From an uncultured Acidobacteriia bacterium (GTDB taxonomy: Bacteria; Acidobacteriota; Terriglobia; Bryobacterales; Bryobacteraceae), in assembly GCA_903929755.1 (NCBI GenBank), contig CAIYVZ010000002.1, forward strand, positions 1 to 46,180: a DNA stretch of 46,180 bases, in the 5' to 3' direction. Of the stretch, positions 19,339 to 26,801 are shown in pieces. Both the position numbers and the translations under genes were made by a program. Positions within the stretch are counted from its first letter, which is position 1. Every line of letters starts with the position of its first letter. The notes below the pieces were generated by a model, which did not search any database, was not told the origin of the DNA, and saw only the letters and a list, made by a program, of their open reading frames with translations.

Positions 19339-20541
19339 CTAGTTTCCCCAACTCGAACTCCCCGCTCCCACCATTACGCGGCTCTTCTCAATGATTTCAC
19401 GCGCTTTATCTCGCGCCGCTAAGTCTACCGCCAATACTTCTGCAATCGATCGGGGCTCGGAATGGGGCATCTGCTCCAGCGTTTCCCGAACCGTCCGTGC
19501 AATGCCCGTGAAACTCAGTCTGGTCCCGAGGAAGGCTTCCACCGCGATTTCATCCGCCGCGTTGAGAATACAGGAAGCCGAGCCCCCCATTCGCAGCGAG
19601 TCGTAGGCCAGCCCCAGCAGTGGAAACTTGTCAAAATCCGGCGCGTGGAAGTCCCAGGCTCGCGCCTGCGTCCAGTCGATCCGCGGTACCGGAGCGGAAG
19701 CTCTGTCCGGCCACGTCAGGGCGTACTGAATTGGCATTCGCATGTCCGTTGCCGATATTTGTGCAATTACACTGCCGTCCTCGTATTCCACCATCGCGTG
19801 GACCGACGACTGGGGGTGCACCACAACCTCTATGTCATCCGGTGAAAACGCGAAAAGCCAATGCGCTTCAATCACTTCGAAGCCTTTGTTCATCAGCGTC
19901 GCAGAATCAATCGTGATCCGGTTTCCCATCTTCCATGTTGGATGCTTCAGCGCATCCGCAGGCGTCACCGTATCCAAATTGGCCTTCGGCGTGTTCCGAA
20001 ATGGACCACCTGAAGCGGTCAGGATCAGCTTTCGCGCTTCACCACGTGACCCGGCGCGCAAACACTGGTGCGCCCCGTTATGCTCCGAGTCCACCGGAAT
20101 CAGTTCCGCATTGTGGCGCGCTACCGCTTCCATCATCAGCTTCCCGGCCGAAACCAGACTCTCTTTGTTAGCCAGCCCGATTCGTTTCCCCAAACACGCG
20201 GCCGCATACGTCGCTTCCAGCCCGGCCACGCCCACAATGGACGACATCACTGTATCCGCTTCCGGCGCTATGGCAATCTGTACCAGCGCTTCAGGCCCCA
20301 CCAGAATCTCAGGAACTTCTGTTTTTGGTAGAAGATGAAGAAGTTCCGCTCGGCCCGCTTCATCCGGCAACACCACTACCCGGGGCCGGAACTCCCGAAT
20401 CTGTTCAGAAAGTAACGCGGTGTTGCGGCCAGCGGCCAGCGCGAAAACCCGATAGGTTCCGCTGTGTTGGCGAACAACGTCAAGTGTGTTAGCCCCAATG
20501 GAGCCGGTGGACCCGAGAACAGTCAGATTGCGGGGTAGCAT
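19339..20541 (-). CDS. dxr: 1-deoxy-D-xylulose 5-phosphate reductoisomerase
   Basis: Second step of the MEP isoprenoid pathway, NADPH- and metal-dependent (cytoplasm). The NADPH-binding GSTGSIGANTLDVV is at residue 10, GLANKESLVSAG in the middle, and the metal/substrate region PVDSEHNGAHQCL at about 150. ASGGPFRNTP, HPTWKMGNRITIDSATLMNK and the C-terminal helical domain complete the family pattern. Its 400 residues are normal. The ATG at 20541 has no clear ribosome site. rseP follows at 27 bp and is probably co-transcribed. Confidence 0.97.
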   Translation of the reverse strand: MLPRNLTVLGSTGSIGANTLDVVRQHSGTYRVFALAAGRNTALLSEQIREFRPRVVVLPDEAGRAELLHLLPKTEVPEILVGPEALVQIAIAPEADTVMSSIVGVAGLEATYAAACLGKRIGLANKESLVSAGKLMMEAVARHNAELIPVDSEHNGAHQCLRAGSRGEARKLILTASGGPFRNTPKANLDTVTPADALKHPTWKMGNRITIDSATLMNKGFEVIEAHWLFAFSPDDIEVVVHPQSSVHAMVEYEDGSVIAQISATDMRMPIQYALTWPDRASAPVPRIDWTQARAWDFHAPDFDKFPLLGLAYDSLRMGGSASCILNAADEIAVEAFLGTRLSFTGIARTVRETLEQMPHSEPRSIAEVLAVDLAARDKAREIIEKSRVMVGAGSSSWGN

Positions 20542-20639
20542 GCGTCTGGCGATATAAGCTTGGAAAAACTAGCCTACACGAAGGATAACACGCTGGTATA
20601 CAAGGGGTTTTACTGCTGAGAGGGATGTTGCTTGTTTGC

Positions 20640-20690
20640 GAAAGACCCAAACCCTTACGGGCGCCGGGGAGGTTGCTTCAGGGGTCTTTC
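20640..20690. repeat. Long-loop inverted repeat upstream of dxr
   Basis: Perfect 9-bp arms GAAAGACCC (20640-20648) and GGGTCTTTC (20682-20690) enclose a 33-base GC-rich loop. It lies in the 290-bp gap between dxr and the dehydrogenase gene, about 100 bp upstream of the dxr start. It could form a leader structure on the minus strand or part of a small RNA. No function can be assigned. Confidence 0.45.
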
Positions 20691-20812
20691 AGTTTAGAGG
20701 TTAGTCTCGCTTTGGTGGGAGTAATTGTCCTCCCCGGCTTGATTCCAATAATAGAATACCCAGAAACGGAATGCAATAGAAAAATGGATATTATTTTTGG
20801 TAGGACGGGAAA

Positions 20813-20828
20813 GGGGGCTTTCGCCCCC
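20813..20828 (-). terminator. Terminator hairpin after dehydrogenase gene
   Basis: On the minus strand, directly after the stop codon (20832), GGGGGC-GAAA-GCCCCC forms a stem closed by a GNRA tetraloop and followed by TTTCCC. This is a compact, plausible intrinsic terminator with a short T tract. Confidence 0.65.
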
Positions 20829-20831
20829 CCT

Positions 20832-21722
20832 CTAGCTCTTTACCTCGACGCCGGTCAGACCTTCCAGTACCTTAATCGTGGAGCAGATATCTTCTTCCCC
20901 GTGCCCGGTTGCAATCGCCGCCTGGAACATTTGGCGCGTCAGCGCCGTCAGCGGGGTCGGCACATTCAGTTCCGCGGCAGACTCCAGCATTAGCCCGATA
21001 TCCTTATGCATCCACTTCACCGAGAAGTTCGTCGTGAAGTCGCGCCGGAAGATAAACGGAGCCTTGTACTCGATCAGCCCCGACTTCGCCGCCGAGTTCG
21101 ACAGGATATCCAGCATCAGCGCCGGCGGCACTCCAGCCTTCGTGCTCAGCACAATGCCTTCGTTAAACGCTTGCAGAATATTCGCCAGCACCAGGTTCTG
21201 TGTCAGTTTCGCGTGCAGTCCGGTTCCCGGTCCACCACAGTAATAAAGCTTCTTGCCCATGGCTTCCAGGAATGGCTTCGCTTTTTCAAAGACTTCTTCC
21301 TTGCCGCCCACCATAAACGTCAGCGTGCCATTGGTCGCTCCCGGCGTAGATCCGGTACAGGGCGCACCCAGGAATTCGATCCCCTTCTCAGCCAGCGAAT
21401 TCCCGATCCTCACACTCGATGAAGGTCCAATTGTCGAGGCGTCCACCACAATCATCCCCGCCTTGCCACCCGTCTTCAGGCTGTTCTCGCCCGTAATCAC
21501 GGCTTCCGCCATCTCGGTGTTGCCCACGCAGACAAACACTACGTCGGCGTTCGCCGCCACTTCCGCCGGAGTTGAGCAGGCCACAGCGCCCGCTTCCGCC
21601 GCCAGTTGCGTCGCTTTTGAGCCTGTATTTGACCAGACCGCCACTTCGTGTCCGGCCTTCAAAAGGTTGCGCGCCATGGGGTAGCCCATCAGGCCTAATC
21701 CGAGAAATCCAAGTTTTGCCAT
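20832..21722 (-). CDS. NAD(P)-dependent beta-hydroxyacid dehydrogenase
   Basis: 3-hydroxyisobutyrate dehydrogenase/tartronate-semialdehyde reductase superfamily. The ATG at 21722 puts the dinucleotide-binding motif GFLGLGLMGYPMARNLLKAG at residue 5. The substrate signature FLGAPCTGSTPGATNGTL and the catalytic Lys segment GLHAKLTQNLVLANI follow, then an all-helical C-terminal domain. An in-frame upstream start at 21821 would add 33 unrelated residues and is rejected. The substrate (small beta-hydroxyacid or succinic semialdehyde) cannot be fixed from sequence. It is monocistronic, with a terminator directly downstream and a divergent secreted-protein gene 89 bp upstream. Confidence 0.9.
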   Translation of the reverse strand: MAKLGFLGLGLMGYPMARNLLKAGHEVAVWSNTGSKATQLAAEAGAVACSTPAEVAANADVVFVCVGNTEMAEAVITGENSLKTGGKAGMIVVDASTIGPSSSVRIGNSLAEKGIEFLGAPCTGSTPGATNGTLTFMVGGKEEVFEKAKPFLEAMGKKLYYCGGPGTGLHAKLTQNLVLANILQAFNEGIVLSTKAGVPPALMLDILSNSAAKSGLIEYKAPFIFRRDFTTNFSVKWMHKDIGLMLESAAELNVPTPLTALTRQMFQAAIATGHGEEDICSTIKVLEGLTGVEVKS

Positions 21723-21811
21723 AAGTGGAAATTGTACCCGACTGCCGTCCTCATTTTCCTGGCGGACATTTCGCAGCCTCACCGCTACTGGTTTCGAGGA
21801 CGGTGCACGCC

Positions 21812-22387
21812 ATGAAAACAAGAACTTTCGCCAATACTCTTTTGCTCCTGGCCGCGGCCGCCACCGCCCAGGGACGCGGGTTCGCTCCCGTTGCCCCCGC
21901 GTCCACGGTCGCTGTCTGCATCGAATACGATCAGCAGGCTCGCCTCGTCCAAACCGCCCAGCCCGTTGCCACCCGGCTTCTGGCTGCGGCCGACGTCACT
22001 CTCCGCTGGCACACCGGCTTCAAACACTGCCCGGAAAACGCCCTCCGTATCGCCCTGCAGGAGCATTCTTCCCCGTCCGAACATCCCGGGGCTTTCGGCT
22101 ATGCCCAGCCCTACGAAAAAGCCACCATCCGCGTCTTCCTGGATCGCGTTCTGGCCAGCCAGCCCGGCGGCGCCGATTCCGCCAATGCTCTTCCCGCGCT
22201 CCTCGGCCACGTTCTGGCCCACGAGATCGCTCACCTCCTCCAGGGCATCATTCGCCACTCCCACACCGGCCTGATGCGCGCTCACTGGACCGTTGAAGAC
22301 AATAAGCGCATGCGCACCACTCCGCTCTCCTGGGATCCTGACGATATCGAGTTGATTCGCCTCGGTCTCGCCGCCCGCCTCCTTTAA
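21812..22387 (+). CDS. Small secreted metzincin-like zinc-metalloprotease-fold protein
   Basis: The ATG at 21812 gives a signal peptide (MKTRTFANTLLLLAAAATAQ). The 191-residue protein has the zinc motif AHEIAHLLQGIIRHSHTG with His137, Glu138 and His141, then His149 and His151, and a Met155 in TGLMRAHW resembling a metzincin Met-turn. The third-ligand spacing is longer than the canonical HExxHxxGxxH, and no separate protease domain or propeptide is evident. Small proteins of this type occur in acidobacteria; activity is unproven. It is divergent from the dehydrogenase gene and 156 bp before the ANTAR gene. Confidence 0.78.
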   Translation: MKTRTFANTLLLLAAAATAQGRGFAPVAPASTVAVCIEYDQQARLVQTAQPVATRLLAAADVTLRWHTGFKHCPENALRIALQEHSSPSEHPGAFGYAQPYEKATIRVFLDRVLASQPGGADSANALPALLGHVLAHEIAHLLQGIIRHSHTGLMRAHWTVEDNKRMRTTPLSWDPDDIELIRLGLAARLL

Positions 22388-22449
22388 TTCCCCGCCAGTG
22401 TTACAAAATCAAAACAGATTGACGGGCCGGTTATTCCACATCCTGCCTA

Positions 22450-22536
22450 TCCAAATTTTGAATTGGACGCCCCGTATTTACGTCCCTAAACTCAAATTTA
22501 GGCCACCCTGATTTCCGCAAACGAAGGGGGTGGTCC
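22450..22536 (+). promoter_or_regulatory. Structured leader of the GAF-ANTAR gene
   Basis: Three consecutive foldable elements precede the start codon. TCCAA/TTGGA spans 22450-22467. CCTAAA/TTTAGG with a 6-base loop spans 22485-22502. GGCCACCC at 22501-22508 pairs with GGGTGGTCC at 22528-22536, leaving one bulged T. The last stem covers most of the purine-rich ribosome-binding region (GGGGG at 22526-22530), 13 bases before the ATG. The second and third stems share the GG at 22501-22502, so they compete there. Translational control is inferred, not shown. Confidence 0.45.
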
Positions 22537-22543
22537 CAAAGCG

Positions 22544-23833
22544 ATGACACCTACAATGGCAACCACCAGTAGTCCCGCAGGCGGCCACATAGCCCTCCTG
22601 CACCGAATTAGCAGCATGGTCAGTTCAGACCAGGATCTGGAAACGATCCTCCGCGAACTGGTCGCACTTGCTGCCAGCGTTACGAAATCCGATTCCTGTC
22701 TCGTCTATCTCATTGATCGTTCCACCGACGAGATTGTCCTCCGCGCCTCGCAGCTGGAACACTCCGCTGAAATCGGCAACGTTCGCCTCAAGGTCGGCGA
22801 GGGTGTTACCGGTTGGGTTGCCGCCAACCACGCGGTGGTCGCCCTCCCCCGCAAGGCCTCTCAGGACTCGCGCTTTAAGTCTTTCTCCACCCTTCCCGAA
22901 GATACCTTCGAAGCCTTTCTTTCTGTCCCCCTCGTTGACGGCGGAACTCTCATTGGCGTCATCAACGTGCAGCACGTCGATGTTCACGAACACACTACCG
23001 ACGAAGTTGCTCTCATGACCTTCATCGGGGAGCAGATGGGGGGCCTCATCGGGCGCTCCCGCCTGGAGGAAAAGTCCCTCACTGCCAGCCGCCGTCTCGA
23101 AACCCTCGCTGCCGTCGCGCAGACCATCGGCGCCGAAAGCTACCTCGACCGCATCCTGCAGGCCATTTCCGAGATGGTGGCCGAGACCCTCGATTGCGCC
23201 ATCTGCTCCATCCTGCTCATTGACGAAGAAACCAAAGAACTCACCGTCAGCGCCGCCCGCTGCTCCTCGCCCGATTACATGCACCGCATGCCCATCCGCA
23301 TGGATGGCTCGCTTATTGAGCAGGTTCTTCGTGACGGCCAGGCTGTCGCGGTCGACCGCATGCAGGACGACAAGAAATACCGCTACCCGGAACTCGCCCG
23401 CCGTACCGGCCTCACCTCTGCCCTTTCCGCCCCCCTCTTCTCTCAGGGCAAGGTGATCGGGTCTATCAACATCTATACCCGCCTGCAGAGGTCGTTCCAG
23501 GATGAGGAAATCGGCTTCCTGAAGGCCGTCGCCGGTCAGGCCGGTATTGCTATCCAAAACGCTCGCCTCATGTCGGAAACCCTGGAAATGAAGCGCGCCC
23601 TCGAAACCAGAAAGCTGGTCGAACGCGCCAAAGGCATTCTCCAGTCCCGCCACGGCCTCAGCGAAGAGGAAGCCTACCTCCGTCTTCGCAATGAGAGCCG
23701 CCGTCTCCGCCGCTCCATGCGGGATCTGGCCGAAGCCGTCATCCTGGCCGACGATCTCAACAAGAAGGATAAGGAAGGTACCTCCGTTCCCGGCCGTCCG
23801 CCAGCCCTTCGCGAAGACTACGAGGTCATGTAA
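22544..23833 (+). CDS. GAF-GAF-ANTAR RNA-binding sensor protein
   Basis: Two GAF domains (about residues 12-175 and 190-345) are followed by an ANTAR domain. The first GAF has DSCLVYLIDRSTDEIVLRAS, GEGVTGWVA and SVPLVDGGTLIGVINVQ; the second has ICSILLIDEETKELTVSAA and SAPLFSQGKVIGSINIY. The ANTAR domain (about 355-405) has LVERAKGILQSRHGLSEEEA and SMRDLAEAVILA. ANTAR proteins bind paired RNA hairpins and prevent transcription termination, so a small-molecule or redox signal at the GAF domains would be relayed to RNA. No partner histidine kinase lies nearby. The start is the ATG at 22544; one at 22556 is possible. Confidence 0.9.
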   Translation: MTPTMATTSSPAGGHIALLHRISSMVSSDQDLETILRELVALAASVTKSDSCLVYLIDRSTDEIVLRASQLEHSAEIGNVRLKVGEGVTGWVAANHAVVALPRKASQDSRFKSFSTLPEDTFEAFLSVPLVDGGTLIGVINVQHVDVHEHTTDEVALMTFIGEQMGGLIGRSRLEEKSLTASRRLETLAAVAQTIGAESYLDRILQAISEMVAETLDCAICSILLIDEETKELTVSAARCSSPDYMHRMPIRMDGSLIEQVLRDGQAVAVDRMQDDKKYRYPELARRTGLTSALSAPLFSQGKVIGSINIYTRLQRSFQDEEIGFLKAVAGQAGIAIQNARLMSETLEMKRALETRKLVERAKGILQSRHGLSEEEAYLRLRNESRRLRRSMRDLAEAVILADDLNKKDKEGTSVPGRPPALREDYEVM

Positions 23834-23861
23834 GCCAGCCTCTCTGAGAGAATAGGGCTTC

Positions 23862-24830
23862 ATGCGGCCATTTGAGCCCCTTTTCCGCAACCCCCATGTC
23901 GCAACTGTCGTGGCCAACTTCTGGCCCCGCAAATACGACTATTCCGCGTACCCCATGCAGTCCCGGCTGGTGCAAACCGACCCCGACACGCAGGTTCTCG
24001 TTCAAACCCAGTTCCCCATAGGGAAACCCGTCGGCGAAGTCGTCCTCCTTCACGGTTTGGAAGGAGGCGGCAACGCCGGTTACTGCATCAGCAATGCCTG
24101 GCATGCTCTCGAACGTGGTTTTGTTGTGCACCGCTTCCACATGCGGACCTGTGGCGGCACCGAACACCTCTGCAAGACCCTCTATCACGCCGGGCTAACC
24201 AGCGATCTCCGCGAATTCCTCCTCCAGAACGCAGCGGAGGGCAGGGAACTCCCCGTCATCCTGATCGGCTACTCCCTCGGCGGCAACGTCGGCCTCAAAC
24301 TGGCAGGTGAGCTCGGCCACACCAACCTGATTGCCGGTGTCTGTGCCATCTCCACTCCCATCGACCTCGGTGCCTGCGCTCATCGCATGCGCGACGCCGA
24401 TAACCTCATCTATGAGCGCCGCTTCGTGAAACGCATGAAAATGCGGGTCTTAGCCACCGGTCGGGTCCCCGCCGAAACCCTCCTGCCGCTCCAGTCCATC
24501 TTCGACATCGACGAGTACGTCACCGCGCCGTCCTTCGGCTTCCGCGACGCTGAGCACTACTACCAGACCCAGTCCGCCAAAGTCTTCCTGTCACAGATCC
24601 GCGTCCCCGCCATGATCGTCCAGTCCAAAGACGACACATTTATCCCCTTCCGGATCTTCAGCAACCCCGCCATCGCTGCCAACCCCGCCATCCGCCTGGT
24701 TGTAACCGACCACGGTGGTCACCTCGGCTTCCTCGCCCGCAAAGGTCAACGCTTCTGGATGGTGGATTTCGCCATGGACTTCGCTGAGCAGGTTGTCCGC
24801 TCCGGCATTAGTGCGTCATCGAGTAAATAA
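23862..24830 (+). CDS. YheT-type alpha/beta hydrolase
   Basis: Member of the YheT/ABHD1-3 family of alpha/beta hydrolases (UPF0017). The oxyanion region is VVLLHGLEGGG. HRFHMRTCGGTEHLC is a YheT hallmark, the nucleophile elbow is LIGYSLGGNVGLK, and the acid and base are in QSKDDTFIPF and DHGGHLGFL. Its 322 residues are normal. Bacterial members are poorly characterised esterases. It starts 28 bp after the ANTAR gene on the same strand and probably shares its transcript. Its 3' end overlaps the convergent DUF4159 gene by 23 bp. Confidence 0.92.
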   Translation: MRPFEPLFRNPHVATVVANFWPRKYDYSAYPMQSRLVQTDPDTQVLVQTQFPIGKPVGEVVLLHGLEGGGNAGYCISNAWHALERGFVVHRFHMRTCGGTEHLCKTLYHAGLTSDLREFLLQNAAEGRELPVILIGYSLGGNVGLKLAGELGHTNLIAGVCAISTPIDLGACAHRMRDADNLIYERRFVKRMKMRVLATGRVPAETLLPLQSIFDIDEYVTAPSFGFRDAEHYYQTQSAKVFLSQIRVPAMIVQSKDDTFIPFRIFSNPAIAANPAIRLVVTDHGGHLGFLARKGQRFWMVDFAMDFAEQVVRSGISASSSK

Positions 24831-25686
24831 CATAGTTCGTTGCGATCCGAAACGCCATCGCCGAGAACTTTTCGTCGTACTTCGGATCGTCCGCCCATTC
24901 CCACGAGTCGCCCAGATCCATGTTGTGGCAAATCGCCACCATCAGACGGCCCTTTTCGTCGTAAATCCCGCGCCACCGAGCTTCGTACCCGTCCTGCTCG
25001 TACGTCACGCCCGACCGTAAATACTGCGCGCCGGGCACCTGATACCGATCATTCAAATCGAAAACGGTGTGGAAAATCGCATCCGAATTCGGAATGTCCA
25101 CCACAGGCCTGTCCGGAAACACCTTCTGCATGCTGACCATGAAGTTGGCCCACTCATACGTCCCGTGGAAGTCGTCCACCATAAGAAATCCGCCGCGATC
25201 CAGGTATTCGCGCAGCTTCGTCGCCTGTTGATCGGTCAGCGACCACTGCCCCACTTCCACCGCGTACATCCAGGGGTAGTTGAACACGTCGTCATCATCT
25301 TCCAGATTTACCGGTTGCTCCACCGACCGCACATGTACCCTGGTCAGCCGCCGAATCGCGGGCGAAACGTGCCGGTCCGCTCTCGGATAGTCTGTGGTCC
25401 AACTGCCGCCGCCCTCGCGCCAGTCGGAATTGCCGCGAAATCCGCCGAAGCCGCCAAAACCGCCGCCCCCGCGCCGTCCACCGCCGCCACGTCGTCCATT
25501 AGAGGGATACATCAGGCGCGCAAACTGCCACTCGGTCTTTTCCGCGTAGTCGGTGGGGAGGGGGTAATCGCCGTACTCTCGTCCCTGGTACTGGCGAAAC
25601 GCCTTCGGTTTTGATTCGAAGGCGTACGCAATCCCAATCAGGATCGTCAAACTCATACTTGCCGCGACCACCGTTCCAAGCCTCAT
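24808..25686 (-). CDS. Exported DUF4159 domain protein
   Basis: The N-terminus (MRLGTVVAASMSLTILIGIA) is a signal peptide or anchor. A Gly/Arg-rich low-complexity segment (about residues 66-88, RRGGGG and GGFGGF units) precedes the DUF4159 domain. The latter has FNYPWMYAVEVGQWSLTDQQ and GGFLMVDDFHGTYEW, and resembles a class I glutamine-amidotransferase-like fold without an obvious catalytic Cys. Function unknown. The first codons lie in the left copy of the direct repeat (25670-25757) that also occurs beside the ZIP gene 12 kb away, so its original upstream neighbour was probably that ZIP gene. Confidence 0.85.
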   Translation of the reverse strand: MRLGTVVAASMSLTILIGIAYAFESKPKAFRQYQGREYGDYPLPTDYAEKTEWQFARLMYPSNGRRGGGGRRGGGGFGGFGGFRGNSDWREGGGSWTTDYPRADRHVSPAIRRLTRVHVRSVEQPVNLEDDDDVFNYPWMYAVEVGQWSLTDQQATKLREYLDRGGFLMVDDFHGTYEWANFMVSMQKVFPDRPVVDIPNSDAIFHTVFDLNDRYQVPGAQYLRSGVTYEQDGYEARWRGIYDEKGRLMVAICHNMDLGDSWEWADDPKYDEKFSAMAFRIATNYVIYSMTH

Positions 25687-25757
25687 AGCATTCCGGTGGA
25701 CTCAGCGTATCACGGTATCCGGCTACCCGATTGTAAATTCGTTCGAATCCACCAGCC
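25670..25757. repeat. Direct repeat, left copy (ZIP-DUF4159 junction)
   Basis: About 88 bp matching 37766-37854 in the same orientation with roughly nine differences by eye, including a perfect run of more than 30 bases that ends at the right edge. It contains the DUF4159 start codon with its first 17 bases and the last codons of a ZIP gene. Together with the right copy it brackets the whole tad block. Confidence 0.85.
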
Positions 25758-25794
25758 CCGCGAAAAGGATCGCTCGTGAAGGTCGTCATCTCGC
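25710..25794 (-). pseudogene. Remnant of a ZIP transporter gene
   Basis: On the minus strand this stretch encodes WWIRTNLQSGSRIP and a stop, matching the end of the intact ZIP gene at 37807-38511 (WWIRTNLQSGSRLP). Just upstream, 25759-25794 matches 37984-38019 with three differences, encoding ARxRPSRAILFA where x is a TGA stop instead of TTA. About 130 bp between the two blocks is missing, which also breaks the frame. The rest of the gene is absent: the DUF362 gene ends 27 bp away. Confidence 0.85.
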
Positions 25795-25820
25795 TGGCCG
25801 TCAACGTCCCCGGCTCTCAG

Positions 25821-26801
25821 TTACGAGATGCGGAGCGATTCGAATTCCGGGATTACGGCAAACCGAGTGGCCACCGAGTGAATGGTTCCGCCGATTTGCT
25901 TCACGTTCTCTTCCTTCGTCTGCCCGTTCGTGGCGGTCAGGGCGATATAGGAAAGCTTCGCCGGGTCCAGGCCCATCACGCGACAGGCCGTGGCGTCCAC
26001 CGCTACCGGGTCTCTTCCCGCGATTAGAACTCCTGCGAGTTTGCGCGTCCCCTGAATCGGGCCATTCCCTTCCATTCCCACGATTCCATCCACCAGACAA
26101 AACTGCCGCGGAAACGCGGTATGAAGAGCCGCGATGCATTCGGGAATGCCGGACCAGTGGAGCAGGTTCTTCGGCCAGCCATAAACTCCACCGGGCACCA
26201 GACCAAACAGATTCTTCATGGCCAGGGTCGCGCCCGCCCAGTGGTGCGTTTTCATTTTCGGCAGCGAAACCAGCAGGTCGCACCGCAGCGCGCTGTTGGG
26301 TAGGTACAGAGACTCCAGATCGTTCGCCGGGCGTGCCAGCCGCACCTTGGTTACCTCGTCGAAGTTCAGATCCGTAAACAGCTTCTCGAAACCGGGTATT
26401 TCATCCGGATACCCCGCGGCTTCCGCCATATCGAGAGACCCTCGGCGATGGCCCGAGCCCTCACCGATGCGAACCTCCGCTGCTCCCAGCGAGCGAAATG
26501 CCTCCAGCGCGGCGTGAACCACCAAGGGGTGCGTATGAATCGGCACCTCGGCGTTGAACTCCACCAGATTGGGTTTCAGCAGGATGGACTTTCCTTTTAC
26601 TGCGATCCCATGCTCGGTCACGATGCGCCGAACTTCGTCGAACAACCCTTGTCCGTAGTCGGCAACGGGAGTGATCGATACGTGCGGCGCTGCTCCTGTC
26701 CGCTCCGGCCTCCGCACGGCCCGGTGCCCGCACGCCGGCAGTGAGGCCGCGCCGATGGCGGCTAACGCAGATCTTCTGCTGACGATGCCCGGGAAGTTCA
26801 T
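25821..26801 (-). CDS. Tat/lipoprotein-type DUF362 protein
   Basis: The ATG at 26801 gives MNFPGIVSRRSALAAIGAAS followed by LPACG, a twin-arginine signal with a lipobox-like Cys at residue 24. A longer frame reaching 26963 is read through the neighbour and is rejected. The DUF362 core has ILLKPNLVEFN, VRIGEGSGH, LVSLPKMKTHHWAGATLAMK then NLFGLVPGG, and VDGIVGMEGNGPIQG. No 4Fe-4S cysteine clusters are seen. DUF362 function is unknown. ATGA overlaps the stop of the alpha/alpha repeat gene, so the two are translationally coupled; it is the last gene of the tad transcript. Confidence 0.88.
   Translation of the reverse strand: MNFPGIVSRRSALAAIGAASLPACGHRAVRRPERTGAAPHVSITPVADYGQGLFDEVRRIVTEHGIAVKGKSILLKPNLVEFNAEVPIHTHPLVVHAALEAFRSLGAAEVRIGEGSGHRRGSLDMAEAAGYPDEIPGFEKLFTDLNFDEVTKVRLARPANDLESLYLPNSALRCDLLVSLPKMKTHHWAGATLAMKNLFGLVPGGVYGWPKNLLHWSGIPECIAALHTAFPRQFCLVDGIVGMEGNGPIQGTRKLAGVLIAGRDPVAVDATACRVMGLDPAKLSYIALTATNGQTKEENVKQIGGTIHSVATRFAVIPEFESLRIS

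Noticed and set aside
22485-22502. Canonical ANTAR dual-hexaloop target
   Set aside because: The hexaloop is CTCAAA, lacking A at position 1 and G at position 4, and no paired second hexaloop or terminator follows. Only a generic leader structure is claimed.
25735-25757. tRNA-like T-arm (GTTCGAATCC followed by ACCA), also at 37836-37854
   Set aside because: It is part of the ZIP coding end (WWIRTN) on the other strand. No acceptor, D or anticodon arms can be folded around it, and the copy at 25735 is simply the direct repeat.
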